NCBI RefSeq assembly: GCF_016583795.1
Contig: NZ_NRRS01000004.1
Coordinates: 44,526-108,525 of the forward strand
Reading direction: 5' to 3'
Length of the DNA: 64,000 nt
Origin: Rhabdochromatium marinum
GTDB taxonomy: Bacteria > Pseudomonadota > Gammaproteobacteria > Chromatiales > Chromatiaceae
Both the position numbers and the translations under genes were made by a program. Shown here piece after piece: positions 29,962-38,728 of the stretch (within the stretch, counting starts at the first letter, position 1; each line of letters starts with the position of its first letter). The notes beneath the pieces are model-generated. The model was not told where the DNA came from. It saw nothing but the letters and a program-made list of their open reading frames with translations, and searched no databases.

Positions 29962-30423
29962 GTGGACATCCTACTCTACGAACCTGAAATCCCGCCCAAT
30001 ACCGGCAATATTATGCGTCTGTGCGCCAATATTGGCGCGCGTCTGCATCTGATTGAGCCGCTGGGATTTACCCTGGAAGAACGGCGGCTGCGCCGTGCCG
30101 GGCTGGATTATCGCGACTGGGCGCAGGTGCGCACCCATGAATCGCTGGCGGCCTGTCTGGAGGTGGTGCAGCCAACGCGACTGCTGGCGCTCAGCACCCG
30201 GAGCGGGCGTTGCTATGCCGATGTGACCTTTTGCCTCACCGATGCGCTCTTGTTTGGCCCCGAAACCCGTGGCCTGCCAGTCGAGGTGCTGGACTCGCTA
30301 CCGCCCGACCAGCGTCTGCGCATCCCCATGCAGCCGGACAACCGCAGCCTGAACCTGTCTAACGCCGTTGCGGTGGTGGCCTTTGAAGCCTGGCGCCAAG
30401 CCGGGTTTGCAGGCGGGTACTGA
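29962..30423 (+). CDS. trmL: tRNA (cytidine/uridine-34-2'-O)-methyltransferase TrmL
   Basis: 153 residues starting at GTG 29962 (MDILLYEPEIPPNTGNIMRLCANIG). The SPOUT knot motifs are present: LLFGPETRGLP and LRIPMQPDNRSLNLSNAVAVVAFEAWRQ. The enzyme 2'-O-methylates the wobble base of tRNA-Leu isoacceptors. The length is typical. In many gammaproteobacteria trmL lies next to gpsA and secB, as here. Confidence 0.95.
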   Translation: MDILLYEPEIPPNTGNIMRLCANIGARLHLIEPLGFTLEERRLRRAGLDYRDWAQVRTHESLAACLEVVQPTRLLALSTRSGRCYADVTFCLTDALLFGPETRGLPVEVLDSLPPDQRLRIPMQPDNRSLNLSNAVAVVAFEAWRQAGFAGGY

Positions 30424-30531
30424 GCTGAAAAGCCGGTAGTTGCTGGATGGTTGAAGATTCTCTGGCCCTGTGAAGATGGCGAACTGAAATGGACTGTTGG
30501 ATGCTACAGGTGCCGCTGAATATGGACGAAT

Positions 30532-31527
30532 CTAATCCATCTCCGGCTTGCCGGCGCGTTCGAGCAGACGGGTGGTGGCGTCCTGTGGTGTGAGGCCCTG
30601 ATAGAGTACGGCGTGCACTTGCTCACAGATAGGCATTTCGATCTGGTGGGTGGCGGCAAGTTTGTGCACGGCGGTGGCGGTGATGACGCCTTCGACTTCC
30701 TGGCCGATGCTGTGCAGGGCGTCGGCCAGAGGGGTGCCGGCGGCCAGGGCGAGGCCGAGGCGGCGGTTGCGCGATTGGTTGTCGGTGCAGGTCAGCACCA
30801 GGTCGCCGAGGCCGGCCAGGCCCATGAAGGTCTCGCGCCGCGCGCCCAGGGCGCTGCCCAGGCGGATGAGTTCGGTCAGGCCGCGGGTGATGAGCGCCGA
30901 GCGGGTGTTGGCGCCAAAGCCGAGGCCGTCGGCGATGCCGGTGGCGATGGCCAGCACGTTTTTAGCCGCACCGCCGACCTGCACGCCGATCAGGTCATCG
31001 TGGCGGTAAGCGCGGAAGCGCTCGCCGTGAAACAGCGCCGCCAGCTGGTGAGCATAGGCGTCCTGGCTGGCGGCGATGGTGACGGCGGTGGGCAGGCCGC
31101 GGGCCACCTCACCAGCAAAGCTCGGCCCGGAGAGCACGCCCAGCGCGCGCTCCGGGGCCAGCCCGCGCACCACCTCATGCAGCAGCCGCCCGCGCGCGGG
31201 GTCGAAGCCCTTGGTGGCCCAGCTCAGTCCCAGACGGGCCGGCAGTCGGGGCAGCAGGTCGCTGACCACCTGGGCGAAGAACTGGCTCGGCACCGCAACC
31301 AGCACCGCTTCGGCCCCGGCCACGGCGGTGCCGAGATCGCTGACTGGTTCGAGAGATGCCGGCAGGGGAAAACCGGGCAGAAAGGCTTGGTTTTCGCGCG
31401 CCTGCGCCATGGCCTGGATGAGGGCGGGTTCGTGTCCCCATAGGCGCACCCGATGGCCGTTACGGCACAGTTGCAGGGCCAGGGCGGTGCCCCAGGAGCC
31501 GGCACCGATAATCGCAACTACGGCCAT
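30532..31527 (-). CDS. gpsA: Glycerol-3-phosphate dehydrogenase [NAD(P)+]
   Basis: 331 residues. The N-terminal Rossmann motif is VAIIGAGSWGTALALQL. Other family signatures are SWATKGFDPARG, GPSFAGEVARGLPTAVTIA, and QVGGAAKNVLAIATGIADGLGFGANTRSALITRGL with the catalytic Lys and the substrate-binding region. It makes sn-glycerol-3-phosphate for phospholipids. It is the last gene of the rhodanese-secB-gpsA run and lies 54 nt after secB. Confidence 0.97.
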   Translation of the reverse strand: MAVVAIIGAGSWGTALALQLCRNGHRVRLWGHEPALIQAMAQARENQAFLPGFPLPASLEPVSDLGTAVAGAEAVLVAVPSQFFAQVVSDLLPRLPARLGLSWATKGFDPARGRLLHEVVRGLAPERALGVLSGPSFAGEVARGLPTAVTIAASQDAYAHQLAALFHGERFRAYRHDDLIGVQVGGAAKNVLAIATGIADGLGFGANTRSALITRGLTELIRLGSALGARRETFMGLAGLGDLVLTCTDNQSRNRRLGLALAAGTPLADALHSIGQEVEGVITATAVHKLAATHQIEMPICEQVHAVLYQGLTPQDATTRLLERAGKPEMD

Positions 31528-31581
31528 ATGCGTCTCCAGGTAGGTCTCCAGTTACGCCCCTGGGTGCTTTGCAGGATCGTC

Positions 31582-32079
31582 TTAATGTGGCTTGGAAGCA
31601 TCAGCATCGGTGGCTGAGGGGCCGGACTCAGCGGCCTGTTGCTCGGCGATCTTCTGCGCATAGACCTGATCGAAGTGAATATGCTGCAACACCAGGTGCG
31701 GGAAGCCGCCCTTGGCCACCAGATCGGTGACGGTCTGACGTGCATAGGGAAAGAGCACGCTCGGGGCATAGACATAAAACAGGGGTGGCAGTTCGTGTTG
31801 CTGGAAGCCTTTGATGCTCAGGATGCCGGCCTGGTGGACTTCAACCAGATAGGCAGTCTTGTCGCCGACCTTGACCGTCACAGTCAGGGTAAGCACGATC
31901 TCGAAGGTGTCGTCAGCCAGAGGATTGACCTTGATGTCGAATTGCAGCGCCACCTCGGGTTTCCAATCCTCGCGGAAGATTTCCGGGGCGTTGGGCGCCT
32001 CGTAGGACAGATCCTTGGTGTAAATGGTGCGCAGCAGGACTTGGTGGGCGTCGCCCTGGGGTTGTTCTTGTTCGGCCAT
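31582..32079 (-). CDS. secB: Protein-export chaperone SecB
   Basis: 165 residues. The SecB core is clear: LLRTIYTKDLSYEAPNAPEIFREDWKPEVALQFDIKV, VEVHQAGILSIKGF and LFYVYAPSVLFPYARQTVTDLVAKGGFPHLVLQHIHFDQVYAQ. It keeps presecretory proteins unfolded and hands them to SecA. The C-terminal tail is Ala/Ser/Asp-rich. It is encoded 13 nt after the rhodanese gene. Confidence 0.97.
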   Translation of the reverse strand: MAEQEQPQGDAHQVLLRTIYTKDLSYEAPNAPEIFREDWKPEVALQFDIKVNPLADDTFEIVLTLTVTVKVGDKTAYLVEVHQAGILSIKGFQQHELPPLFYVYAPSVLFPYARQTVTDLVAKGGFPHLVLQHIHFDQVYAQKIAEQQAAESGPSATDADASKPH

Positions 32080-32092
32080 ACAGTGTGTGTTC

Positions 32093-32521
32093 CTATGTGT
32101 TCTTCTTGCGCGTCAGGGGCAGGTTGGCATTTTGCCAGGCCATGACGCCGCCGCGCAGATTGTAGACCTCCGCGAACCCTTGCTTGCGCAGGATGCCGCA
32201 GGCCATTTGCGATTGGGAACCGGAGCGACAGGAAACCACCAAGGGCTTGTCCCGATACTTGCCGAGGGTTCCGAGTTGGTTGCGAAAGCCATTCATGGGA
32301 ATGTTAATCGCGTGAATGATGTGTCCCTTGTCGAAATCTGCGCTCGGGCGCACATCAATGACCGTGGCATCACGGCGGTTGATCAGATCAGTGGCGCCGA
32401 GCGGGTCGGTGGAGCCCTTGTCGCCCTGGATGAGGTTATAGATCAGCAGGGCTGAGATGATGGCCAGAGCCAGGAATAAAATCCAGTGGTTGCCGATGAA
32501 TTCAGTTAATTGGGCAAGCAT
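32093..32521 (-). CDS. Membrane-anchored rhodanese-like sulfurtransferase (YibN type)
   Basis: 142 residues from the ATG at 32521; an in-frame ATG five codons upstream is possible. An N-terminal membrane helix (HWILFLALAIISALLIYNLIQ) anchors a single rhodanese domain with the active-site loop VVSCRSGSQSQ (catalytic Cys). Such proteins carry sulfane sulfur or persulfide. The rhodanese-secB-gpsA order is conserved in gammaproteobacteria. Here an ArsR regulator with a persulfide-sensor cysteine pair lies directly upstream on the same strand. Confidence 0.93.
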   Translation of the reverse strand: MLAQLTEFIGNHWILFLALAIISALLIYNLIQGDKGSTDPLGATDLINRRDATVIDVRPSADFDKGHIIHAINIPMNGFRNQLGTLGKYRDKPLVVSCRSGSQSQMACGILRKQGFAEVYNLRGGVMAWQNANLPLTRKKNT

Positions 32522-32647
32522 CGCGATTACATGCACAGGTCGGTTCGGTTACAAGGGAAAGGGCGCAGTATAAGGACAGCCGGGCGCTGCGTCACCCTGG
32601 GCTGGATGTGGCCTGGACTGGATGTGCGCTGGGCTGGCGGCGGTGCG

Positions 32648-32992
32648 TCAGTGGCCGTGGTGGCAAAAGACTTCGCGCATCAGGCGGATGAGTTGCAGGG
32701 TGCGAGAGTCGCTGACGCGATAGAATACCCGGTTGGCGTCCTTGCGTGAGGCGAGGATGCTTTTGTCGCGCAAAATGGCCAGATGCTGGGAGATGTTGCT
32801 CTGCGAGGTGCCGACATGCTCAACAATGTCCTGGACGCTGACTTCCTCATCACCGAGGATGCACAGAATCTTGAGCCGCAGCGGGTGGGACATGGCTTTG
32901 AGCGAGCGCGAGGCTTGTTCGATATCGCCATCGTCGGTGAGTAATTCATCATCGGTGAGTAACGCGTCGTCGATCAAGATGGTGTTCTCCAT
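32648..32992 (-). CDS. ArsR-family regulator with SqrR/BigR/YgaV-like cysteine pair
   Basis: 114 residues from the ATG at 32992. An acidic N-terminus with a tandem LLTDD/ELLTDD repeat precedes a winged helix: LKAMSHPLRLKILCILGDEE, SVQDIVEHVGTSQSNISQHLAILRD and the DANRVFYRVSD wing. It ends LMREVFCHHGH. Cys44 and Cys110 are 66 residues apart, the spacing of the SqrR (41/107) and BigR (42/108) persulfide-sensing pair. Classical ArsR metal sites (CVC) are absent. The open frame continues upstream to 33646, but that part is low-complexity antisense of envC. Persulfide sensing is inferred from the cysteines. Confidence 0.9.
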   Translation of the reverse strand: MENTILIDDALLTDDELLTDDGDIEQASRSLKAMSHPLRLKILCILGDEEVSVQDIVEHVGTSQSNISQHLAILRDKSILASRKDANRVFYRVSDSRTLQLIRLMREVFCHHGH

Positions 32993-33051
32993 ACGGGTCC
33001 AGATGACACGAATGACCGTTTTAGCCGCTTGGCTTTTGATTTGATCACGGG

Positions 33052-34344
33052 ATGATAAGCTATTTCCAACATTTGGCAACCAAAATGCCACGACAAGTGA
33101 CTTCCATCGGGAATGTTGCGCGTGCAACTGGCACCTGTGCGCATGGCTTGGGTGGCGCGCGTGCTGCGATGCGGCGGGCACTGGTGCTGAGTGCCGTGTT
33201 GGGCCTTGGTGGATTGGCGGACCCGGAGGCGGTGGCGCGGGCGGAGTCGGAGGTTGCGGCGGAGCTGGATCCATCGCAAAGTCTGTCCTCAATTGAGAAG
33301 CAGGTTGAGGTTCTGGAACACAATCTGCGTGAGCGTGAGACGCGCCGTGATGAAATCTATGCCGAATTGGAGCAAAGCGAGCGCGATATTGCGGCGCTGG
33401 CGCGCGGGGGACGGCAGCTGAATGCGATGGTGGTCGAGCAACGCGAAGCGCTGGTGCAATTGCGCAGGCAGCTTGAGACGGTGCGCGGTGAACTGGCCGA
33501 AGCGCGCGCGGTGCTGGCAGAGCTGTTGCGCTCGGCCTATGCCATGGGGCGTGGAGATCGGCTGCGCATGCTGCTGAACCAGGAGGATGTGACCCGCAGC
33601 GGGCGTTTGTTTGGCTACTATCGTGCCCTGGGACAGCGGCGCGCACGCCAGATTGCGCTGGTTGACCAGCAGGCCAAGCGCCTGCTGGGGCTAAGTCAGC
33701 GCGCGGTGGCTGAGACGGAGCGCTTGGCAGAGCTGGCGCGTCGGCAGGAGGATACGCGCCAGCGCCTGACGGCGTTGCGTAAGGAACGCGAGCAGATTGT
33801 CGCCAATCTGGAGCGCACCATTGCCGCCGGTCGTGACCGGATGGAGACGCTGCGCCAGAATGCCGCGCGGCTACGGGAACTTGCCGGGGAACTTAGTCGG
33901 CACAGCGAGATCAGCGATGTGTTGAATCTCGATCAGCAAAGCCTGGCCACCCGACGCGGTGAACTCAGCTGGCCCTTGCGCGAGACCTGGGTGCTCAGCA
34001 ATTTTCGCCCCCGCGCCACCGGCGATCTGCATGGCGATGGGGTGTTACTGGCCGCCACGCCGGGAGCTGAGGTGCATGCGGTGCATGGCGGGCAGGTGGC
34101 CTATGCCGATTGGCTGCGCGGCTTTGGCCTGCTGCTGGTTATTGATCATCACGATGGCTACATGAGCCTGTACGGGCATAATCAAAGCCTGCTGAAGGAA
34201 CCCGGTGAGTGGGTGAGCACCGGCGAGACCATCGCTCTAGCCGGCGTGAGCGGCGGCGGTGTCCACGATGGATTGTATTTTGCATTGCGCTACCGGGGGG
34301 ATCCGCTGGACCCACGCCTGTGGTGCCGGAAGTTTATGCGCTAA
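33052..34344 (+). CDS. envC: EnvC-like murein hydrolase activator (degenerate M23/LytM domain)
   Basis: Up to 430 residues. A second in-frame ATG at 33169 (MRRALVLSAVLGLGG) gives a cleaner signal peptide and may be the real start. A long coiled coil (about 85-310, SSIEKQVEVLEHNLRERETRRDEIY...) is followed by a C-terminal LytM domain (GAEVHAVHGGQVAYADWLRGFGLLLVIDHHDGYMSLYGHN). The zinc ligands of active M23 enzymes are missing: the HxxxD region is altered and the HxH strand reads LYFAL. This fits an EnvC-type amidase activator. CtpA follows, as in many gammaproteobacteria. Confidence 0.88.
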   Translation: MISYFQHLATKMPRQVTSIGNVARATGTCAHGLGGARAAMRRALVLSAVLGLGGLADPEAVARAESEVAAELDPSQSLSSIEKQVEVLEHNLRERETRRDEIYAELEQSERDIAALARGGRQLNAMVVEQREALVQLRRQLETVRGELAEARAVLAELLRSAYAMGRGDRLRMLLNQEDVTRSGRLFGYYRALGQRRARQIALVDQQAKRLLGLSQRAVAETERLAELARRQEDTRQRLTALRKEREQIVANLERTIAAGRDRMETLRQNAARLRELAGELSRHSEISDVLNLDQQSLATRRGELSWPLRETWVLSNFRPRATGDLHGDGVLLAATPGAEVHAVHGGQVAYADWLRGFGLLLVIDHHDGYMSLYGHNQSLLKEPGEWVSTGETIALAGVSGGGVHDGLYFALRYRGDPLDPRLWCRKFMR

Positions 34345-34486
34345 TGGTCCCTTATGTGGTTCAGTTGTGTGGTTCACTGCTGTGGCGCAAGGCCTGACTG
34401 GGCGCGCGGCGGTGGCTTGCCAAGCGCTGCCAAATGGTCACAATGCATGCAGGAACGAATTTTTAATCACAGAGAAGTTTAACCCT

Positions 34487-36223
34487 ATGTTTGAATTGAC
34501 TGAGCTGAACTCCGGTTCCCATCAGCACCGCTGGCGCGCGCTTGCAGCCCCGGCGCCAGCGGCTTTTTTGATCGCCAATGCCCTGCTGCTGACGCTGCTT
34601 GCTGCACCGATCAGCGCCGAGTCTCCCACGCCGGTTGAACCGGCTAAGTCGGTTGAGCCGGCGCCTCCCGCCGTTGAGGTCCAGCCGGAAGCGAAGCAAC
34701 CCGACGCAGAGCCGCCAGATGCAGGCCAGACCGATGCAGCGTCGCCGGATACAGAGCAAACCGACGCAGACCAAACCGACACAGATCAAACCAGCGAACA
34801 GCGGGAGTCCGGGCTGCCCCTGACTGAACTGAGGTCATTTGCCGAGGTGTTCGCGCGGATCAAGCACGACTATGTTGAGCAGGTAGACGACAAGGCGCTG
34901 CTGGCTGCCGCCATTCGCGGCATGCTGTCAGGGCTGGATCCGCATTCCACCTATTTGGATGCGCAGGAGTACGAGGATCTGCAAGTTGGCACCAAAGGCG
35001 AATTTGGCGGCTTAGGGATTGAAGTCGGCATGGAAAACGGTTTCGTGAAGGTCATTGCTCCCATCGACGACACGCCCGCTGCGCGTGCAGGTGTGCAGAC
35101 GGGGGACCTGATCGTGCGCATTGATGATCAGCCAGTGAAGGGGATGTCGCTGGGCGATGCGGTGAAGCTGATGCGCGGCGAGCCGGGGACTGGCATTGAA
35201 CTAACCATCATGCGCGATGGCGAGGATAAGCCGTTAAAAATCGCCATTGAACGCGACATTATTCAGGTGGCCAGCGTCAAGGCACGTTGGTTGGAGCCGG
35301 GTTATCTGTATGTCCGGATTGCCAATTTCCAGTCGCGCACCACTGAGGATATGCGCTTCAAAATCGAAGAACTGCGCTTGCAGTCGCAGCAGGATGAAGA
35401 AGCCGTGGCCACCAAGGATGAGGCCCCCGAGGATCAGGCCACGGAAGATCGGGCTTCAGAAGAGCAAGCCGCAGAGGACAGCGCCGCATCCAATCTGACA
35501 GCATCCGAGGCCGCAGCCTCCGCGCCACCCGCCACCCCCATGCCTATCAAGGGGCTGATTCTCGATCTGCGCGACAACCCGGGTGGGGTGCTCAACAGCG
35601 CAGTTGGCGTCAGCGATGCCTTCCTGCGTGGCGGCCTGATCGTCTATACCCAGGGACGGGTCAATGATGCGCACATGGAGTTCAAGGCCGGGCCGGATGA
35701 CATCATTGACGGCGCGCCCATGGTGGTCCTGATCAATGGTGGCAGTGCCTCGGCCTCGGAAATCGTCGCCGGCGCCTTGCAGGATCAGGGCCGTGCCATT
35801 GTTATGGGCCGGGATTCCTTCGGCAAGGGCTCGGTGCAGACCATTGTGCCGGTCGATGGCAGCACGGCGCTTAAGCTCACCACGGCGCGCTATTACACCC
35901 CCGCCGGTCGCTCGATTCAGGCCCACGGCATTGTGCCCGATATTCGCTTGGAGCGTGCGAGCCTGACCCTGGCCGACAAGCCGACGGTGGCACCGCTGAA
36001 GGAGGCTAATCTGGTGCGGCATCTGGAGGAGGAAGCGCCAGATGAGTCCACACCGGCGGATCAGAAGGCCCAGCAGCCGCTGGCGGCACGGGATTATCAG
36101 CTCGGTGAGGCGCTGAATGTGCTCAAGGCGCTGAGTCTGGCCGGGGTACGTGCCACTGAGCCCTCCGAGCTGCACCAGCGTCCGACACCGGACGCAGCCA
36201 CCAGCACCACTGCCATTCATTAG
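34487..36223 (+). CDS. ctpA: C-terminal processing protease (S41 family, CtpA/Prc)
   Basis: 578 residues from the ATG at 34487 (AGAGAAG upstream). After a signal-like segment (FLIANALLLTLLAAPISA) comes a low-complexity Pro/Asp/Gln/Thr linker (about 46-105). A PDZ domain follows (GEFGGLGIEVGMENG...), then the S41 core with the Ser422/Lys447 dyad (NGGSASASE, SFGKGSVQT). About 50 Glu/Asp/Ala-rich residues (301-352) are inserted between the PDZ and protease parts, which is not usual. It cleaves periplasmic proteins at their C-termini. Confidence 0.93.
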   Translation: MFELTELNSGSHQHRWRALAAPAPAAFLIANALLLTLLAAPISAESPTPVEPAKSVEPAPPAVEVQPEAKQPDAEPPDAGQTDAASPDTEQTDADQTDTDQTSEQRESGLPLTELRSFAEVFARIKHDYVEQVDDKALLAAAIRGMLSGLDPHSTYLDAQEYEDLQVGTKGEFGGLGIEVGMENGFVKVIAPIDDTPAARAGVQTGDLIVRIDDQPVKGMSLGDAVKLMRGEPGTGIELTIMRDGEDKPLKIAIERDIIQVASVKARWLEPGYLYVRIANFQSRTTEDMRFKIEELRLQSQQDEEAVATKDEAPEDQATEDRASEEQAAEDSAASNLTASEAAASAPPATPMPIKGLILDLRDNPGGVLNSAVGVSDAFLRGGLIVYTQGRVNDAHMEFKAGPDDIIDGAPMVVLINGGSASASEIVAGALQDQGRAIVMGRDSFGKGSVQTIVPVDGSTALKLTTARYYTPAGRSIQAHGIVPDIRLERASLTLADKPTVAPLKEANLVRHLEEEAPDESTPADQKAQQPLAARDYQLGEALNVLKALSLAGVRATEPSELHQRPTPDAATSTTAIH

Positions 36224-36238
36224 GAGCTGTAAACGGAT

Positions 36239-36799
36239 ATGACTAGTCCACGCGTATTGGTGCCTCTGGCACCGGGGTGCGAAGAACTCGAAGCTGTAAC
36301 CATTATTGATCTGTTGCGCCGCGCTGACATCGAAGTCGTGACTGCCGGTCTTGAGGAAGGGCCGGTGCGGGCGAGTCGCGGCGTGGTGCTGATTCCGGAT
36401 ACCGCGCTTGATGCAGTGCTGGAGCAGACCTTTGATCTGATTGTGCTACCGGGTGGCCTGCCGGGTGCGGATCATTTGCAGCAGGATGCACGTCTGCTCG
36501 GTCTGTTGCGGCGTCAGGCTGAGTCGGGGCGCCGGGTGGGGGCGATCTGCGCGGCGCCCAAGGTGCTGGCCAGCGCGGGCTTGCTCGATGGTCATCAGGC
36601 TACCTGCTATCCTGGGGCAGTGAACCCGCCCGATTATCCACGCGTGCAGTTCACCGCCATGCCGGTGGTGATGGATGGTCAGGTGGCGACCTCGCGCGGC
36701 CCCGGCACCGCGATGGATTTTGCCCTGGAACTCATCGCCTGGCTGACCGATGCGGAAACCCGCGACAAAGTGGCGGCAGCCCTGGTGCGGCCGGCCTGA
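36239..36799 (+). CDS. DJ-1/PfpI family protein (YajL-like)
   Basis: 186 residues with the DJ-1 layout: VLVPLAPGCEELEAVTIIDLLRRADIEV, containing the conserved Glu, DLIVLPGGLPGADHL, and the nucleophile elbow VGAICAAPKVLA with the reactive Cys. It ends in RGPGTAMDFALELIAWL. YajL/DJ-1 proteins protect against oxidative and electrophile stress; deglycase activity is debated. AGGAGC lies upstream of the ATG. It follows ctpA by 15 nt and may share its transcript. Confidence 0.92.
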   Translation: MTSPRVLVPLAPGCEELEAVTIIDLLRRADIEVVTAGLEEGPVRASRGVVLIPDTALDAVLEQTFDLIVLPGGLPGADHLQQDARLLGLLRRQAESGRRVGAICAAPKVLASAGLLDGHQATCYPGAVNPPDYPRVQFTAMPVVMDGQVATSRGPGTAMDFALELIAWLTDAETRDKVAAALVRPA

Positions 36800-36828
36800 G
36801 TGGTTTGCGGACAACAGGGCGCCGGCGC

Positions 36829-37530
36829 ATGTTGATTTCGGTGCACATTCCCAAGACTGGGGGCGCCAGCTTTCGCAGCGTTCTCATGCGTCACTTTGGT
36901 GAATCTTTGTTGTTTGACTATGAAGATCATCCGATGGCTCGCGGTGCCTTATCGCGCCGCTGGCAGGCCGTGCGCGCGATGCCAGGTTCAGCCCGCCGGC
37001 TGGCCGGCTACGCTTGTGTTCATGGGCATTTTCTTCCGCTCAAATACCGCTGGGTGCAACCGGCGCAACGTGCTATCTGGCTGCGAGATCCCGTGGATCG
37101 TCTAGCATCCCGTTACTATCATTTTAAACGAGATGTGGCAAACGGGGTGCATGATACGCCCCAGTTCAGACGCTATATCAAAACAACCGACCTGTCATTG
37201 GAGGATTTCGCACGTATTCCTCTGTTTCACAACAGCTACGCAAAGTTTTTGTGGGGCAGTGATCTTGATCAGTTTGACTTTGTTGGTATCACCGAAGATT
37301 ACGCGCGCAGCATGCGACTGTTCAGCACTTTGTTAGCTGTCGAGGTCGATCAAATCCCGGCTGACAATACTAATCCACAGCGGGATCTTTCACAGGGCTA
37401 TGCATTACCGGACCGATTGCGAGCGTATTTGCAGCGGGTTAATGCGATAGATGTGCGCCTATATGAGCAAGCTTGTGTGCGCAACCGATTACTCTGTCAG
37501 CGGGTCCTGGGTGTTCAGGATGTAAGATGA
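36829..37530 (+). CDS. Sulfotransferase-family protein
   Basis: 233 residues from the ATG at 36829; a TTG at 36805 is less likely. The PAPS-binding 5' loop is visible in VHIPKTGGASFRSVL and the 3' phosphate motif in WLRDPVDRLASRYYHF. Such enzymes transfer sulfate from PAPS to sugars or peptides. It lies next to two polysaccharide genes and could modify a surface glycan, but the acceptor is unknown. The second half of the gene (about 37.1-37.5 kb) is more AT-rich than its neighbours. Confidence 0.82.
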   Translation: MLISVHIPKTGGASFRSVLMRHFGESLLFDYEDHPMARGALSRRWQAVRAMPGSARRLAGYACVHGHFLPLKYRWVQPAQRAIWLRDPVDRLASRYYHFKRDVANGVHDTPQFRRYIKTTDLSLEDFARIPLFHNSYAKFLWGSDLDQFDFVGITEDYARSMRLFSTLLAVEVDQIPADNTNPQRDLSQGYALPDRLRAYLQRVNAIDVRLYEQACVRNRLLCQRVLGVQDVR

Positions 37531-37573
37531 TTGAGCTCCAACGGCTAATCGCTAAGTTGCAGGATATCACCGA

Positions 37574-38710
37574 GTGAATCTGCCACTGACGGGTCTGAGT
37601 TGGCTGCCGGCGCTGGTACTGAGTGCCTGGCTCAGTGCTTGGCTCAGTACCTGGTTGGCGGGAGGCGCCGAGCGGCAGGCACCGGCGATGCTGCGGCTGC
37701 TGGATCATCCCAACGCGCGCTCCCTGCATCAGCAGCCGATCCCTCGTACCGGCGGTGTGGCGCTGGTGGTGGGTTTGGGAGCCGGGTGGCTGCTGTGGGT
37801 GCTGACTGAGTGGCTGCTGATGGGGGCGTGGCCGCTGGCGGCGGGGGATGGCCGGCGGCTGACGGCGCTGATGCTGGCGGTGCTCTTAGTCGGTGGGGTG
37901 TCCTTTCTGGATGACTGGCGTGATCTGTCGCCGCGTGATCGTCTGTTGGCGCATCTGCTGGCGGCCGCGATACTGATCGGTGCGGGCATGGGCTGGGAGC
38001 GCTTGGAGCTGCCGGGGCTACTGTGGTCGTGGCCGCCGCTGCTAGCCTGGCCGCTGAGTGTGATGCTGATCGTGTGGATGATCAATCTGTACAACTTCAT
38101 GGATGGCATGGATGGTTTGGCAGCCAGCATGGCGGTGTTTGGCTTTGGCGCGCTGGCCGGTCTGGGAGCGCTGCACGGGGCGATGCTATTTGCCGCGCTC
38201 AATGGGCTGGTGGTAGCTGCCGCGCTGGGTTTTTTGCGCGTTAATTTTCCGCCGGCGCGTCTATTTATGGGTGATCTGGGCTCCTCGGTGCTGGGGGTGT
38301 TGGCGGCGGGGCTGAGTCTCTGGGGCGCGGAACAGGGGCTGTTTCCGCTGTGGGTGGCCTGGCTGGCGTTCTCGCCTTTTATTCTGGATGCGACCTGGAC
38401 GTTGCTGCGCCGTGCGTTTCAGGGCGAGCGGGTGTGGGAGGCGCATCGTTCGCATCATTATCAGCGTCTGGTATTGGCCGGCTGGAGTCATCGCCAGACG
38501 CTGGTGCGCGCGAGCCTGGTAATGGCGGCGGCGGCGGTCTGTGCGGTGGCGGCGCCACGGCTGGCGCCAAGCGATCAGTGGACCCTGCTGTTGGGCTGGG
38601 CGGGCATTTATGCGCTGATTCACTGGCGTGTGGGCTTGGTGGAACGGCTAGCCGGGCAACGGAACACCGGGCCACAATCAATAGGGTCTGACCGGGCTGA
38701 TGGCGACTAA
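37574..38710 (+). CDS. Undecaprenyl-phosphate sugar-1-phosphate transferase (WecA/WbpL-like)
   Basis: 378 residues from a GTG start, with about ten membrane helices rich in Leu, Trp and Ala. The MraY/WecA superfamily motifs are present: PRTGGVALV, VSFLDDWRDLSPRDRLLAHLLAA, INLYNFMDGMDGLAASMA, RLFMGDLGSSVLG and the cytoplasmic HRSHHYQRLVLAGWSH. The enzyme starts O-antigen or similar glycan synthesis by loading a HexNAc-phosphate on undecaprenyl phosphate. The WbpM-like gene follows after 18 nt, the usual wbpL-wbpM pair. Confidence 0.9.
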   Translation: MNLPLTGLSWLPALVLSAWLSAWLSTWLAGGAERQAPAMLRLLDHPNARSLHQQPIPRTGGVALVVGLGAGWLLWVLTEWLLMGAWPLAAGDGRRLTALMLAVLLVGGVSFLDDWRDLSPRDRLLAHLLAAAILIGAGMGWERLELPGLLWSWPPLLAWPLSVMLIVWMINLYNFMDGMDGLAASMAVFGFGALAGLGALHGAMLFAALNGLVVAAALGFLRVNFPPARLFMGDLGSSVLGVLAAGLSLWGAEQGLFPLWVAWLAFSPFILDATWTLLRRAFQGERVWEAHRSHHYQRLVLAGWSHRQTLVRASLVMAAAAVCAVAAPRLAPSDQWTLLLGWAGIYALIHWRVGLVERLAGQRNTGPQSIGSDRADGD

Positions 38711-38728
38711 AACGAAGGGACGCAGCCT

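Noticed and set aside
30613..31443. 276-codon frame opposite gpsA
   Set aside because: Gly/Ala/Gln-rich antisense translation of gpsA.
33070..33087. CATTTGG-CAA-CCAAAATG as the ArsR operator
   Set aside because: The arms are imperfect and it lies within the first codons of one possible envC start; evidence is too thin.
32993..33646. N-terminal extension of the ArsR frame
   Set aside because: Low-complexity Pro/Ala/His-rich sequence antisense to envC; the family start is the ATG at 32992.
34690..34800. Possible CRISPR-like short repeats
   Set aside because: These are in-frame Asp/Gln/Thr codon repeats in the ctpA linker, without spacers.
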